A DNA stretch of 64,000 nucleotides, taken from positions 1-64,000 of the forward strand of contig JBJOHO010000068.1 in NCBI GenBank assembly GCA_046047615.1, written 5' to 3'. Below the pieces are notes generated by a model, which was not told where the DNA came from, did not search any database, and worked only from the letters and a program-made list of their open reading frames with translations. Position numbers and translations under genes: made by a program. Each line of letters opens with the position of its first letter. Position 1 is the stretch's first letter. The DNA comes from ZC4RG30 sp046047615. GTDB lineage: Bacteria > Pseudomonadota > Gammaproteobacteria > Steroidobacterales > Steroidobacteraceae. Below, one piece after another: positions 50,653 through 58,676 of this stretch.

Positions 50653-51129
50653 TCAGGAGGTGGCGGCGGAGGGCAACGGCAGCACGCCGTCGCCGCGGAA
50701 GATTTCGTCGACATCAAGCACGGTGCGGACCTGGCCGCGCCAGGTGGCGATGCCGGTGATGTGGCGCGTGTCGAGCGCACCGCCGAAATCGGGTGGCGGC
50801 CCGATTTCGCCGCCCGCCAGCGCGATGACCTCCTCCACCTGGTCGACGACGATGCCGAGCAGGTTGTGAAGGCCACCACGCGTGCCCAGCTGCAGCACCA
50901 CGATGCAGCTGCGGTCGCCGTCGGCAGTGGCCGGCATGCCGAAGCGCGTGCGCAGGTCGGCCACGGCCACCACGGTGCCACGCAGGTTGATGACGCCGCG
51001 GATGTGCGCGGGCATGCACGGCACCGGGGTGACCGGGCAGATGACCAGGATCTCGCGCACCGCCTGCACGGGCACGACGTAGCCGTCGTCGCCCAGGCGG
51101 AAGCTCAGGTAGCGGGCCGGCTTGCTCAT
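50653..51129 (-). CDS. cheW: Chemotaxis adaptor CheW
   Basis: Links receptors to CheA. The 158-residue product is a single CheW domain: YLSFRLGDDGYVVPVQAVRE, then PAHIRGVINLRGTVVAVADL and IVVDQVEEVIALAG. ATG 51129 overlaps the cheA stop by four bases; 12 bases separate it from the chemoreceptor gene. Confidence 0.95.
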   Translation of the reverse strand: MSKPARYLSFRLGDDGYVVPVQAVREILVICPVTPVPCMPAHIRGVINLRGTVVAVADLRTRFGMPATADGDRSCIVVLQLGTRGGLHNLLGIVVDQVEEVIALAGGEIGPPPDFGGALDTRHITGIATWRGQVRTVLDVDEIFRGDGVLPLPSAATS

Positions 51130-53177
51130 GACGTCGCGCGTCCTTCCTGCGGCAGGCGCACCAGGGTGTCCGGGTCGAGGATGAGGCCGACCGTGCCGTC
51201 GCCCAGCACGGCGCCGCCGGCGAACAACGTCTGCTGGGCGAAGGCCTGCCCAAGGTTCTTGATGACCACTTCCTGCTTCCCGAGGAGTTCGTCGACCCAC
51301 AGCGCGCGCTGCGCGTCGCCGGACTCGACGATGACGAGGATGCCATGCCCGTGCTGCGCGGACGAGTCCGGCAGGCCGAGGAAAGGCGCCATGCGCAACA
51401 CCGGAACCTGCCGGCCGCGCACGGCAAGCATCTCGCCACGGCCATGGACACGCGCCAGCGACGCATTGCCGGAGGGGATGGACTCGCGCACCGCCAGCGC
51501 CGGCAGCAGGTAGCGGCGGCCGGCGACACCGAGCACCAGGCCATCGATGATGGCCAGCGTGAGCGGCAGCACGATGCGGAAGGTCGTGCCCTGGCCCACG
51601 ACTGAATCCACCTCGATCTTGCCCTGCAGCGCCTCGATGTTGCCGCGCACGATATCCATGCCGACGCCGCGCCCGGAGAGTTCGGTGACCTGCTCGGCAG
51701 TGGAGAAGCCGGGCAGGAAGATCAGCTGGCGCAGGGCGGCTTCGTCCAGCAGGGCGTCGGCGGCGATCAGCCCGCGCTCCACGGCCTTGCGGCGGATCCG
51801 CCCGGCATCCAGGCCGCGGCCGTCGTCCTCCAGGCGGATGACGATGCCGCCCCGCTGGTGGCCGGCGGTGAGCCGCAGCGTGCCCTGCGCGGGCTTGCCT
51901 GCCGCGCTGCGGTCTGCGGCCGGCTCGATGCCATGGTCGATGGCGTTGCGCAGCATGTGCACCAGGGGGTCGGCGATCTTTTCCACCAGGTTGCGGTCGA
52001 GCTCGGTTTCCTCGCCATCCAGGACCAGCTGCACGCTCTTGCCGGTGGACTGGGCGAGGTCACGGACAAGCCGGTGCATGCGCCGGAACAGGCTGCGCAC
52101 CGGCACCATGCGCAGCGATGTCACGCCGTGCTGCAGTTCGCGGGTGATGCGGCGCAGCTGCCGCAGGTTGCGGACCAGTGACAAATCGTCCTGGGCGCCC
52201 TGGATCGCGCGATGTTCCACCACCATGGACTGCGCGATCACCAATTCGCCGACCAGGTTGATCAGTGCATCGAGCTTGCTGATGTCCAGCTTCACGAAGC
52301 TGCTCTGCTCCGCCGGTGCGGACTCGCGCTCGGCAACCGGCTCGGGGGTTCCGTCCGCCGCCGCTGGCGTGGCCGCTGCCGTGGCGGGCGTTGCCACCGG
52401 CCACTCGCCGCGCAGTCCTGCCTGCAGGCGCGCGCGCAGCGCGGAGGTTGGCACGGTGATGTCCGTGCCCGGATGGTCCCCCGCCAGCTGCGCGCCAACG
52501 TGCCGCGTGTAGGCGGCCAGGGCGTCCTTGCCCGCGAGGACCACTTCGATGAGCGGCCGGTGCACGGCTTGCCGGCCCGCGCGCACCGCATCGAGCAGTG
52601 ACTCGAGCTCGTGCGCCAGGTCGCGCAGGGCCCCGAGCTGCAGGAAGCCCGCGCTGCCTTTGAAGGTGTGGAAGGCGCGGAACACGGCATTGATCGTTGC
52701 CGTGTCACCCGGGTTGTCCTCCAGCGTCAGCAGTCCCTGCTCGATGACCTGGAGCAGTTCGACCGACTCGGCGTGGAACTCGCGCAGCAGTTCCACGTCG
52801 CCCGGCAGGTTGAGGCGCACTGCGGGTTCCGCGTCCACGGGTGTCGCCGCTGCCCGGGCCGGTACAGGCTGTCCGCGACGCAGGGCCAGCACCGCCCCGT
52901 TCCCCCAGGCCAGCCAATCCGCCAGCGACGCCAGGGCTGCGGCATTGAATTGCGCCCCGGCCGCCAGCACGCCGTCGAGGACCTGACGCGCCTCGGGCAA
53001 GCCCTCCGCAAGGACCTGGGGCAGCTCTGCCGCGCTCTGCTCAAGATCCATCAGCACGGCATTGAGGCCCAGCAGTCCCGCATCACTGCCGGGTGCAGCG
53101 AAGGCCAGTTCCTCGGCGAACTGCGCCAGCAGCAGCTCGATGGCTGCCAGGGCTGGCTGCGCCCCTGCCGTGCTCAT
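51126..53177 (-). CDS. cheA: Chemotaxis histidine kinase CheA
   Basis: 683 residues. The phospho-accepting HPt domain has His170 in FRAFHTFKGSAGF, preceded by about 125 residues of helical sequence that may be a degenerate first HPt. The usual CheY-binding P2 domain is not recognisable; a short Ala/Pro linker leads to dimerisation helices (KLDALINLVGELVIAQSMVV), then the ATPase with N box HMLRNAIDHGIE, G1 EDDGRGLD and G2 GRGVGMDIV, and a CheW-like regulatory domain. ATG 53177 has GGAG upstream. First gene of the cluster, divergent from an SDR gene. Confidence 0.94.
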   Translation of the reverse strand: MSTAGAQPALAAIELLLAQFAEELAFAAPGSDAGLLGLNAVLMDLEQSAAELPQVLAEGLPEARQVLDGVLAAGAQFNAAALASLADWLAWGNGAVLALRRGQPVPARAAATPVDAEPAVRLNLPGDVELLREFHAESVELLQVIEQGLLTLEDNPGDTATINAVFRAFHTFKGSAGFLQLGALRDLAHELESLLDAVRAGRQAVHRPLIEVVLAGKDALAAYTRHVGAQLAGDHPGTDITVPTSALRARLQAGLRGEWPVATPATAAATPAAADGTPEPVAERESAPAEQSSFVKLDISKLDALINLVGELVIAQSMVVEHRAIQGAQDDLSLVRNLRQLRRITRELQHGVTSLRMVPVRSLFRRMHRLVRDLAQSTGKSVQLVLDGEETELDRNLVEKIADPLVHMLRNAIDHGIEPAADRSAAGKPAQGTLRLTAGHQRGGIVIRLEDDGRGLDAGRIRRKAVERGLIAADALLDEAALRQLIFLPGFSTAEQVTELSGRGVGMDIVRGNIEALQGKIEVDSVVGQGTTFRIVLPLTLAIIDGLVLGVAGRRYLLPALAVRESIPSGNASLARVHGRGEMLAVRGRQVPVLRMAPFLGLPDSSAQHGHGILVIVESGDAQRALWVDELLGKQEVVIKNLGQAFAQQTLFAGGAVLGDGTVGLILDPDTLVRLPQEGRATS

Positions 53178-53258
53178 GAAACCCGCTCCGGTAGGCGTTC
53201 TGGCGGCATACTGCGCGGATTCTGGCAGAAGCCCGCCAACCGGGGGAGGAGTTTGACC

Positions 53259-54224
53259 ATGGCCACAGAACAGTCCGCGCACGGCCCGGCCGTCCACCAG
53301 ACACCGCTGGCCGATGTGCGCGGCAAGGTCGCTTTCGTCACGGGCGGCTCCAGCGGCATCGGCCTGGGCATCGGTCGCGTGCTGTCGGCCGCAGGCATGA
53401 AGGTCGTGTTCACCTACATGCGCGAGGCGCACCGCGATGCGGCGCTGGCCAGCTATCCGGCCGGCCACCCGGGCGTGCACGCCATCAAGCTCGACATCGC
53501 CGACCGCGACGGCATGGTGCGCGCCGCCGACGAGGCCGAACGCGTTTTCGGCAAGGTCCACCTGCTGGTCAACAATGCCGGCATCGGCATTGCCTCGCAG
53601 GTCAGCACCTGTTCCTGGAACGACTGGGACTGGGCCGTCAACACCAACATCAATGGCATCTACAACGGCATCCGCACCTTCCTGCCGCGCATGCTCGCGC
53701 ACGGCGAGGGCGGGCACCTGGTCACCACGGCCTCCACGGCCGGGCTGGTGGCAGGCATGCTGGGCGTCTATGCCACGACCAAGTTCGCCTGCATGGGGAT
53801 GATGGAGTCGCTGCGCTGCGAACTTGAGGGCCGCAACATCGGCGTGTCCGTGTTCTGCCCGGGCCTGACCAAGACGCAGATCTTCGACACCGAGCGCAAC
53901 CGCCCGGCCAGCCTGCAGAACGAAGGTGGGCCGAAGCCGCCCTCACCGCCGCCGGGCCTCAAGGATGCGCCGCCGGTCGACCTCATGGCCGACGCCATGG
54001 ACCCCATGGAGGCGGGCGAGATCGTGCTGGCCGGCATCCGCGCCAATGACCTGTTCATCCTCAGCCATCCGGAATGGGAGCAGGTCACCCGCGACCGCTG
54101 CGAAGCTTTGCTGGCGTCGTTCTCGCAGCGGCCTGTACCGGAAGGACGTGTCCGGGCGACGGCAACCATCGCCCCGGACCTGTACGCCCGCGAGGCCGCC
54201 CGGCGCCGGGCAGCCCGCGGCTGA
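53259..54224 (+). CDS. Short-chain dehydrogenase/reductase with C-terminal extension
   Basis: 321 residues. Cofactor motif VTGGSSGIGLGIGRVL, NNAGIGIA, and the catalytic TASTAGLVAGMLGVYATTK. After the core (about residue 215) there is a Pro-rich insert (GGPKPPSPPPG) and a C-terminal tail not usual in classical SDRs of 250 residues. GGAGG lies eight bases before the ATG 53259. Divergent from cheA, convergent with the OmpW-like gene. Substrate unknown. Confidence 0.9.
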   Translation: MATEQSAHGPAVHQTPLADVRGKVAFVTGGSSGIGLGIGRVLSAAGMKVVFTYMREAHRDAALASYPAGHPGVHAIKLDIADRDGMVRAADEAERVFGKVHLLVNNAGIGIASQVSTCSWNDWDWAVNTNINGIYNGIRTFLPRMLAHGEGGHLVTTASTAGLVAGMLGVYATTKFACMGMMESLRCELEGRNIGVSVFCPGLTKTQIFDTERNRPASLQNEGGPKPPSPPPGLKDAPPVDLMADAMDPMEAGEIVLAGIRANDLFILSHPEWEQVTRDRCEALLASFSQRPVPEGRVRATATIAPDLYAREAARRRAARG

Positions 54225-54232
54225 AGTGCGGC

Positions 54233-54907
54233 TTACTGGCCCAGCCTGAAGCCGACGCCGAGCCCGATGATCCAGGGGTCGACGTCGACGGTCGTGAGCT
54301 TCGTGCCGCCGAGGCTCACGTCCGTGCTGATCCAGGCGCGCTTGGCGTCCAGCGACAGCGACCAGCGGTCATCCAGGGAGACATCGATGCCGGCCTGCAG
54401 CGCCGGCCCGAAGCTGGTCCGGTCGATGTCGAGGCTGCCGACGCCGGCCACGCCGAGGTTGTCGCTGGTGAACCAGGTGAAGTTCAGGCCGGCGCCCAGG
54501 TAGGGGCGGACCTTGTCGGTCCCGAAGTAGTACTTGGCCGTCAGTGTCGGCGGCAGGTGGGTCACGGTGCCCAGCGTCACGTTGTTGCCAAGTGCCGTCT
54601 CGCGGGCCACCACGCTGTGCTTCTGCGGGATCGTCAGCAGCAGTTCCAGGCCTATCCGCTCGGTGAGCGCGTACTCGAAGTCGATGTCGGGTGCCCACTT
54701 CGACTCGACGTCGATGCCGTCGCGCGGCACCGCCAGTGCGGTCACCGGCGCCGACTTGTCGGCCGGGTCGATCTGGATGGCGCGCACCCGGGCCGTGATG
54801 GTGCCAGGTTCGACGGCCTGGGCCGGCAGGCCGGCAACGACGGCAGCAACGGCAGCAACGGCAGCAACGGCAGCAACGAGGGTGCGGTGGATCGGTTTCA
54901 TCATCAT
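54233..54907 (-). CDS. OmpW-family outer-membrane protein
   Basis: An eight-stranded barrel protein of about 224 residues. After the signal peptide come TITARVRAIQIDP, the family phrase HLPPTLTAKYYFG, KVRPYLGAGLNFTWF and the ending DVDPWIIGLGVGFRLG. The final residue is Gln rather than the usual Phe. OmpW proteins pass small hydrophobic molecules. Three ATG codons in a row (54907, 54904, 54901) precede the signal; the third has the best spacing from AGGGG. The signal core is built from a 9-base tandem repeat. Confidence 0.9.
   Translation of the reverse strand: MMMKPIHRTLVAAVAAVAAVAAVVAGLPAQAVEPGTITARVRAIQIDPADKSAPVTALAVPRDGIDVESKWAPDIDFEYALTERIGLELLLTIPQKHSVVARETALGNNVTLGTVTHLPPTLTAKYYFGTDKVRPYLGAGLNFTWFTSDNLGVAGVGSLDIDRTSFGPALQAGIDVSLDDRWSLSLDAKRAWISTDVSLGGTKLTTVDVDPWIIGLGVGFRLGQ
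54832..54876 (-). repeat. In-frame 9-bp tandem repeat in the OmpW-like signal peptide
   Basis: CGGCAGCAA is repeated four times without error at 54841-54876, preceded by one imperfect copy (CGGCAACGA). On the coding strand it gives Val-Ala-Ala units forming the hydrophobic core of the signal peptide. Because the unit is three codons, gain or loss of a copy changes the core length without a frameshift. Confidence 0.9.
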
Positions 54908-55082
54908 TCCCCTGTGGAGTCAGCATCGGGCGTCTCTCGCCCATGGCCATGCTGCGATGGGGATCCGCCGGGCATAATCCGTAGCAACCTTGGCTGCCCT
55001 GCTGCATCTACCTAGCCGCAACAGCCTGTTTGCGGATGTGGTGTAATCAGCGGCTGACGTGCCGACAGGATCACCGACGCCC

Positions 55083-56681
55083 ATGCCTTTTTCCGCCCCC
55101 CGGCGACCGCGGTCGCTGCCCCTTGCCGTGGCCGGTCTGTCCGCCCTGCTGGCGGGTGGCGTCGCCTGGGCGGCGTCGCCGGCCAGCAATGTGCGTTCCT
55201 TTGGCGCCCTCGGCAGCCTCGGCGCCGGCACCGCGCCGCGCGGTGAACTGCTGGCGGCCTCCGACGGCTTCCTCTACGGCACGGCCAGCAGCGGTGGCAG
55301 CACCGGCTACGGGGCCATCTTCCGCATCGCCGCCGATGGCACGGTCACCCTGGTCTACGCACTGGGCAGCGCCACCACCGATGGCATCCAGCCCTATGCC
55401 GGGCTGGCCGAAGGTCCCGACGGCAACTTCTACGGCACCACCTACTTCGGCGGCGAACGCTCGCAGGGCACGGTCTTCAAGCTGACGCGCGCCGGCACGT
55501 TCACCACGCTGAAGTCCTTCGACGGCCGCGACGGCGGGGCCTTCTACCCCTACGGTGGCCTGGCCACGGGCCCGGACGGCGCCCTGTACGGCACCACGCT
55601 GCGGGGCGGCACCAACGATGCCGGCAGCGTCTACCGCATCGCCACCGACGGCAGCTTCAGCCTGCTGCACAGCTTCGGCGGCGCCACCGGCCAGAATCCG
55701 GAAAGCACGCTGGTGCTGGGGCGTGATGGCAACTTCTGGGGCACCACGCTGATCGGCGGCAAGAACGACCGCGGCACGATCTTCAAGATCACGCCGACGG
55801 GCACGCTCACCGTCGTCTACGAGTTCCCGCCGCTGGGCGCGTTCAACGCGGCCGGCGTCGGCACCAACGCGGAGGGTGCCAACCCCCGCTCCGGGCTCAC
55901 GCAGGGACCGGACGGCAACTTCTACGGCACGACCTACCAGGGCGGCACCGGCGGCTACGGCACCGTCTTCCGCCTGACGCCTGCCGGCACCTACACGGTG
56001 CTGCGCGCTTTCCAGGGCGGTCCGCGCGATGGCTCCGGCCCGCTCGGCGCGGTGCTGGTGGCGGCCGACGGCACGCTCTATGGCACGACCGAGCGGGGTG
56101 GCTACTCCAGCGCCGGCACGGTCTGGCGCATCTCCCCGGCCGGCACCTACACCCTGCTGCACTCCTTCTCGTCGCTGCCGGTCGATGGCGCCACGCCCTA
56201 CACCGGCCTCGTGGCCTGGAACGGCAGCCTGGTCGGCGTCTCGTTCACGGATTCCACCACCGGCGGTGGCACGGTTTATGGCTTGCAGCTGCCGGACGCC
56301 GGCAACAGCCTGCCGCTCGACCTGCAGCTCTCGGTCGACAGCGTCACGCTCGGCGGATCGGCCACGCTGTCGTGGTCCGCGCCGGACCAGGCCAGCTGCA
56401 CGGCAGGAGGCGCCTGGTCCGACACGATCAGCACTTCCGGCACCAAGGTGCAGACGCCCGCATCCGTCGGCATCTACAACTTCGCGCTCGGCTGCGTCGA
56501 TGCAGCCGGCGTGCAGCGCTACGCGTTTGCACCACTGATCGTCAATTCTCCGCCGGCCCAGACGGTCGACGGCGGGGCCACCGGCAGCGCGGGTGCGCTG
56601 GGCGGCTGGTTCCTGGCAGCGCTGGCCGGGCTTGCAGGCTTCCGGCGGCGGCGCAGACTTCAACAGCCTGCAGTCCACTGA
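55083..56681 (+). CDS. Exported GloVer-repeat protein with C-terminal sorting signal
   Basis: 532 residues with a signal peptide and about seven tandem repeats of the choice-of-anchor GloVer type: (A/T)xGPDGNFYGTTxxGG, then GTVFKLTPAGTxTxLxSF. Such repeats form a beta-propeller-like array on the cell surface. A non-repeat domain (about 410-500) contains two cysteines, and the C-terminus is GALGGWFLAALAGLAGFRRR: glycine-rich, hydrophobic and arginine segments like a GlyGly-CTERM (rhombosortase) signal. ATG 55083 was preferred to the GTG at 55059, as it gives a normal signal. Role unknown. Confidence 0.87.
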   Translation: MPFSAPRRPRSLPLAVAGLSALLAGGVAWAASPASNVRSFGALGSLGAGTAPRGELLAASDGFLYGTASSGGSTGYGAIFRIAADGTVTLVYALGSATTDGIQPYAGLAEGPDGNFYGTTYFGGERSQGTVFKLTRAGTFTTLKSFDGRDGGAFYPYGGLATGPDGALYGTTLRGGTNDAGSVYRIATDGSFSLLHSFGGATGQNPESTLVLGRDGNFWGTTLIGGKNDRGTIFKITPTGTLTVVYEFPPLGAFNAAGVGTNAEGANPRSGLTQGPDGNFYGTTYQGGTGGYGTVFRLTPAGTYTVLRAFQGGPRDGSGPLGAVLVAADGTLYGTTERGGYSSAGTVWRISPAGTYTLLHSFSSLPVDGATPYTGLVAWNGSLVGVSFTDSTTGGGTVYGLQLPDAGNSLPLDLQLSVDSVTLGGSATLSWSAPDQASCTAGGAWSDTISTSGTKVQTPASVGIYNFALGCVDAAGVQRYAFAPLIVNSPPAQTVDGGATGSAGALGGWFLAALAGLAGFRRRRRLQQPAVH

Positions 56682-56705
56682 TCATCGTCCACAGGGGTTC
56701 GGGAA

Positions 56706-57617
56706 ATGTCGGATAACACGCAGGCGACCGAGGTCGCCCAGATCAAGGCGCTGCTGGCCAACGCCTCCGTCGAAATGACCTGCAAGGATGTCGAGCACCT
56801 TGCCGAGGCCGCGAAACTGCTGCCGGCCGGCACCGACATCTTCATCGCGCTGTTCCCGAACCAGACCTTCGAGGAACTCACCGAGGCCGCCCGTGCCGTC
56901 AACGCTGCCGGCTTCACGGCGGTGCCGCACGTGCCCTGCCGCCGCGTGAAGGACCTCGACGAGGTCAGGAAGATCGCCGCGGGCTTCAAGGCGGCCGGCG
57001 TCACCAAGATGCTCATGATCGCGGGCGACATGCCGGCACCCGAGGGTGCCTTCGACTCCACGATCGGCGTGCTCGAGAGCGGTGAATTCGCCGCGGCCGG
57101 CGTGAAGCAGATGTACATGGCGGGCCACCCGGAAGGGCATGCCCACATGAACGAGGCGCAGCTGCGCGAGTACGAACAGCGCAAGGTCGCCACCACCCAG
57201 GCACAGGGCGTCGAGCTCACCTTCGTCACGCAGGTGGTGTTCGAGCCGGAGCCGATGATCGAGTGGGAGAAGACCCTGCGCCGCACCGGCATCAAGAATG
57301 CCGCGCGTCCGGGTCTGCCGGGCCCCGCGGGTCTCAAGACGCTGTTGCGTTACGCCAAGATCTGCGGTGCCGGCGCCTCCATGCGCGCCCTGACCAGCGG
57401 CAAGGCCAGCCTGGTGGCCAACCTGCTCACCGACAGCGGCCCTGAAGATTCGGTCCGCTCGCTGACGCGTGCCCAGTCCTCGGGCGAGGTCAACTTCGTC
57501 GGCCTGCACTTCTTCGCCTTCGGCGGCTTCCTGAAGACCTGCAAGTGGGTCGCGGCGGTCCAGCGTGGCGACATCAAGCTCGACAGCAACGGCGAAGGGT
57601 TCAAGGTCAGCTACTGA
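56706..57617 (+). CDS. Methylenetetrahydrofolate reductase family protein
   Basis: 303 residues of the TIM-barrel MTHFR fold. FIALFPNQTFEELTEAARAV, AGFTAVPHVPCRRVKDLDEV, GVTKMLMIAGDMPAP and VKQMYMAGHPEGH match the folate and FAD regions; ELTFVTQVVFEPEPMIEW is the later strand. It diverges from E. coli MetF and lies in the group seen near O-demethylation and one-carbon degradation genes. It may oxidise methyl-folate or reduce methylene-folate; direction cannot be told. Starts 24 bases after the GloVer gene; its end overlaps the CHAD frame. Confidence 0.85.
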   Translation: MSDNTQATEVAQIKALLANASVEMTCKDVEHLAEAAKLLPAGTDIFIALFPNQTFEELTEAARAVNAAGFTAVPHVPCRRVKDLDEVRKIAAGFKAAGVTKMLMIAGDMPAPEGAFDSTIGVLESGEFAAAGVKQMYMAGHPEGHAHMNEAQLREYEQRKVATTQAQGVELTFVTQVVFEPEPMIEWEKTLRRTGIKNAARPGLPGPAGLKTLLRYAKICGAGASMRALTSGKASLVANLLTDSGPEDSVRSLTRAQSSGEVNFVGLHFFAFGGFLKTCKWVAAVQRGDIKLDSNGEGFKVSY

Positions 57618-58344
57618 CCCGGTCGGGCGCCTGCGCCCGACCTTCCTGCGCCAGCTGCGCAGCGCACGCGATGTGCTGCGCAGTGGCACACCCGCTCCGC
57701 AAGCCGTGCACCGGCTGCGGCGCGCGCTCAAGGCCTGCCGCAGCCTGTGGCCCCTGTTTCTCGATGTCGTCCCGCCTGCGCAGCACAAGCACGTGTCGCG
57801 CCAGTTGGCCCGCGTGGCGCGCCGTTGGGGTCGGCTGCGCGAAGACCAGGTCCTGCGCCTTCAGGCTGCGCAGCGCGGCCTGCACGTGCCGGGTCGGGCA
57901 CGGCGCCCCCCGTCCACCACCGCAGACCAGGCGCTGCTCGACCGACTGGTGCTTGCCCTGCCTGGCTTGTGGCGCGGCCCGCTGCCGGCCTCTGTTGTCG
58001 ACGCTGCCCTTGATGACCTGCGCCACCGCATCCGGCGCGCCCGGCGGCGGGTTGACCACGCGGCGGATGACGATGCGGCTTGGCACGCGTTGCGCAAACG
58101 ATGCAAGGCGCTGGCCGTGGTGCTCGGTCACCTTCAGGGCCGGCGTCCGGCGGCGCGACTGGCGCAGGCGGCATGGGCGGCGCGGGTGGGCAGCCTGCTC
58201 GGTGACGACCACGATCTCGCGGTGCTGCAGCAGCGCTGCGCGCCCCTTGAGAAAGAGTTGCGCCGCGATCTCGCGCACGAGCGAAATCGCCTGCAGCGCA
58301 AGGCGCTCAAGGCGACGGACAGGCTGCTGGAACGCCTGGCCTAG
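57565..58344 (+). CDS. CHAD-domain protein
   Basis: A 259-residue, strongly basic helical protein. PAPQAVHRLRRALKACRSLW is the typical CHAD opening and VGSLLGDDHDLAVLQQ the typical second motif. CHAD domains bind polyphosphate and are often next to CYTH phosphatases; none is nearby. The GTG at 57565 overlaps the MTHFR-like gene by 53 bases in another frame; the true start may lie further in, near 57625, where homology begins. Ends four bases inside the convergent cytochrome gene. Confidence 0.78.
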   Translation: MATSSSTATAKGSRSATDPVGRLRPTFLRQLRSARDVLRSGTPAPQAVHRLRRALKACRSLWPLFLDVVPPAQHKHVSRQLARVARRWGRLREDQVLRLQAAQRGLHVPGRARRPPSTTADQALLDRLVLALPGLWRGPLPASVVDAALDDLRHRIRRARRRVDHAADDDAAWHALRKRCKALAVVLGHLQGRRPAARLAQAAWAARVGSLLGDDHDLAVLQQRCAPLEKELRRDLAHERNRLQRKALKATDRLLERLA

Positions 58345-58676
58345 GGCTTGCCGCGCGACAGATAGAGCGCGATGGCCTGCAGTTGCGGGTCGCTGACGTC
58401 GCCGCGCGTGATGTTGGGCATGTTGAGGATGCCGACGCGTGCCGCCGACACCACGAAGGCCGCCGACAGGTCCTCGCGCTTCTCAAGCTCGGCCACCTTC
58501 GGGTCGACGCGCCGCGACAGCAGCCCCGTGCCCATGCCTGCCGCGTCGTGGCACATGGCGCACTTCTGCTTGAACAGGATCTTGCCGTCGAGGTCCGCGC
58601 CCTGCGCGACACCGGCGAGGCTCGCTGTGCCTGCGGCCAACAGGGCCAGCAGGGCTGTGTTCCGGGCCTGCTTCAT
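58341..58676 (-). CDS. Small c-type cytochrome, subunit of a flavocytochrome
   Basis: 111 residues with signal peptide (ALLALLAAGTASLAGVAQGA). The heme motif is CAMCH, with the distal methionine probably in ILNMPNITRGDV. Size and position immediately after a VAO-type flavoprotein gene (start and stop overlap as TGATG) match PchC, the cytochrome subunit of p-cresol methylhydroxylase, which passes electrons from the flavin to periplasmic acceptors. Confidence 0.9.
   Translation of the reverse strand: MKQARNTALLALLAAGTASLAGVAQGADLDGKILFKQKCAMCHDAAGMGTGLLSRRVDPKVAELEKREDLSAAFVVSAARVGILNMPNITRGDVSDPQLQAIALYLSRGKP

Noticed and set aside
49213..51513. 766-residue + strand open frame opposite the chemoreceptor, cheW and cheA
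   Set aside because: Antisense to conserved genes; composition is that of a shadow frame.
54832..54876. CRISPR-like array
   Set aside because: The repeat is a 9-bp unit without spacers and lies within a coding signal peptide.
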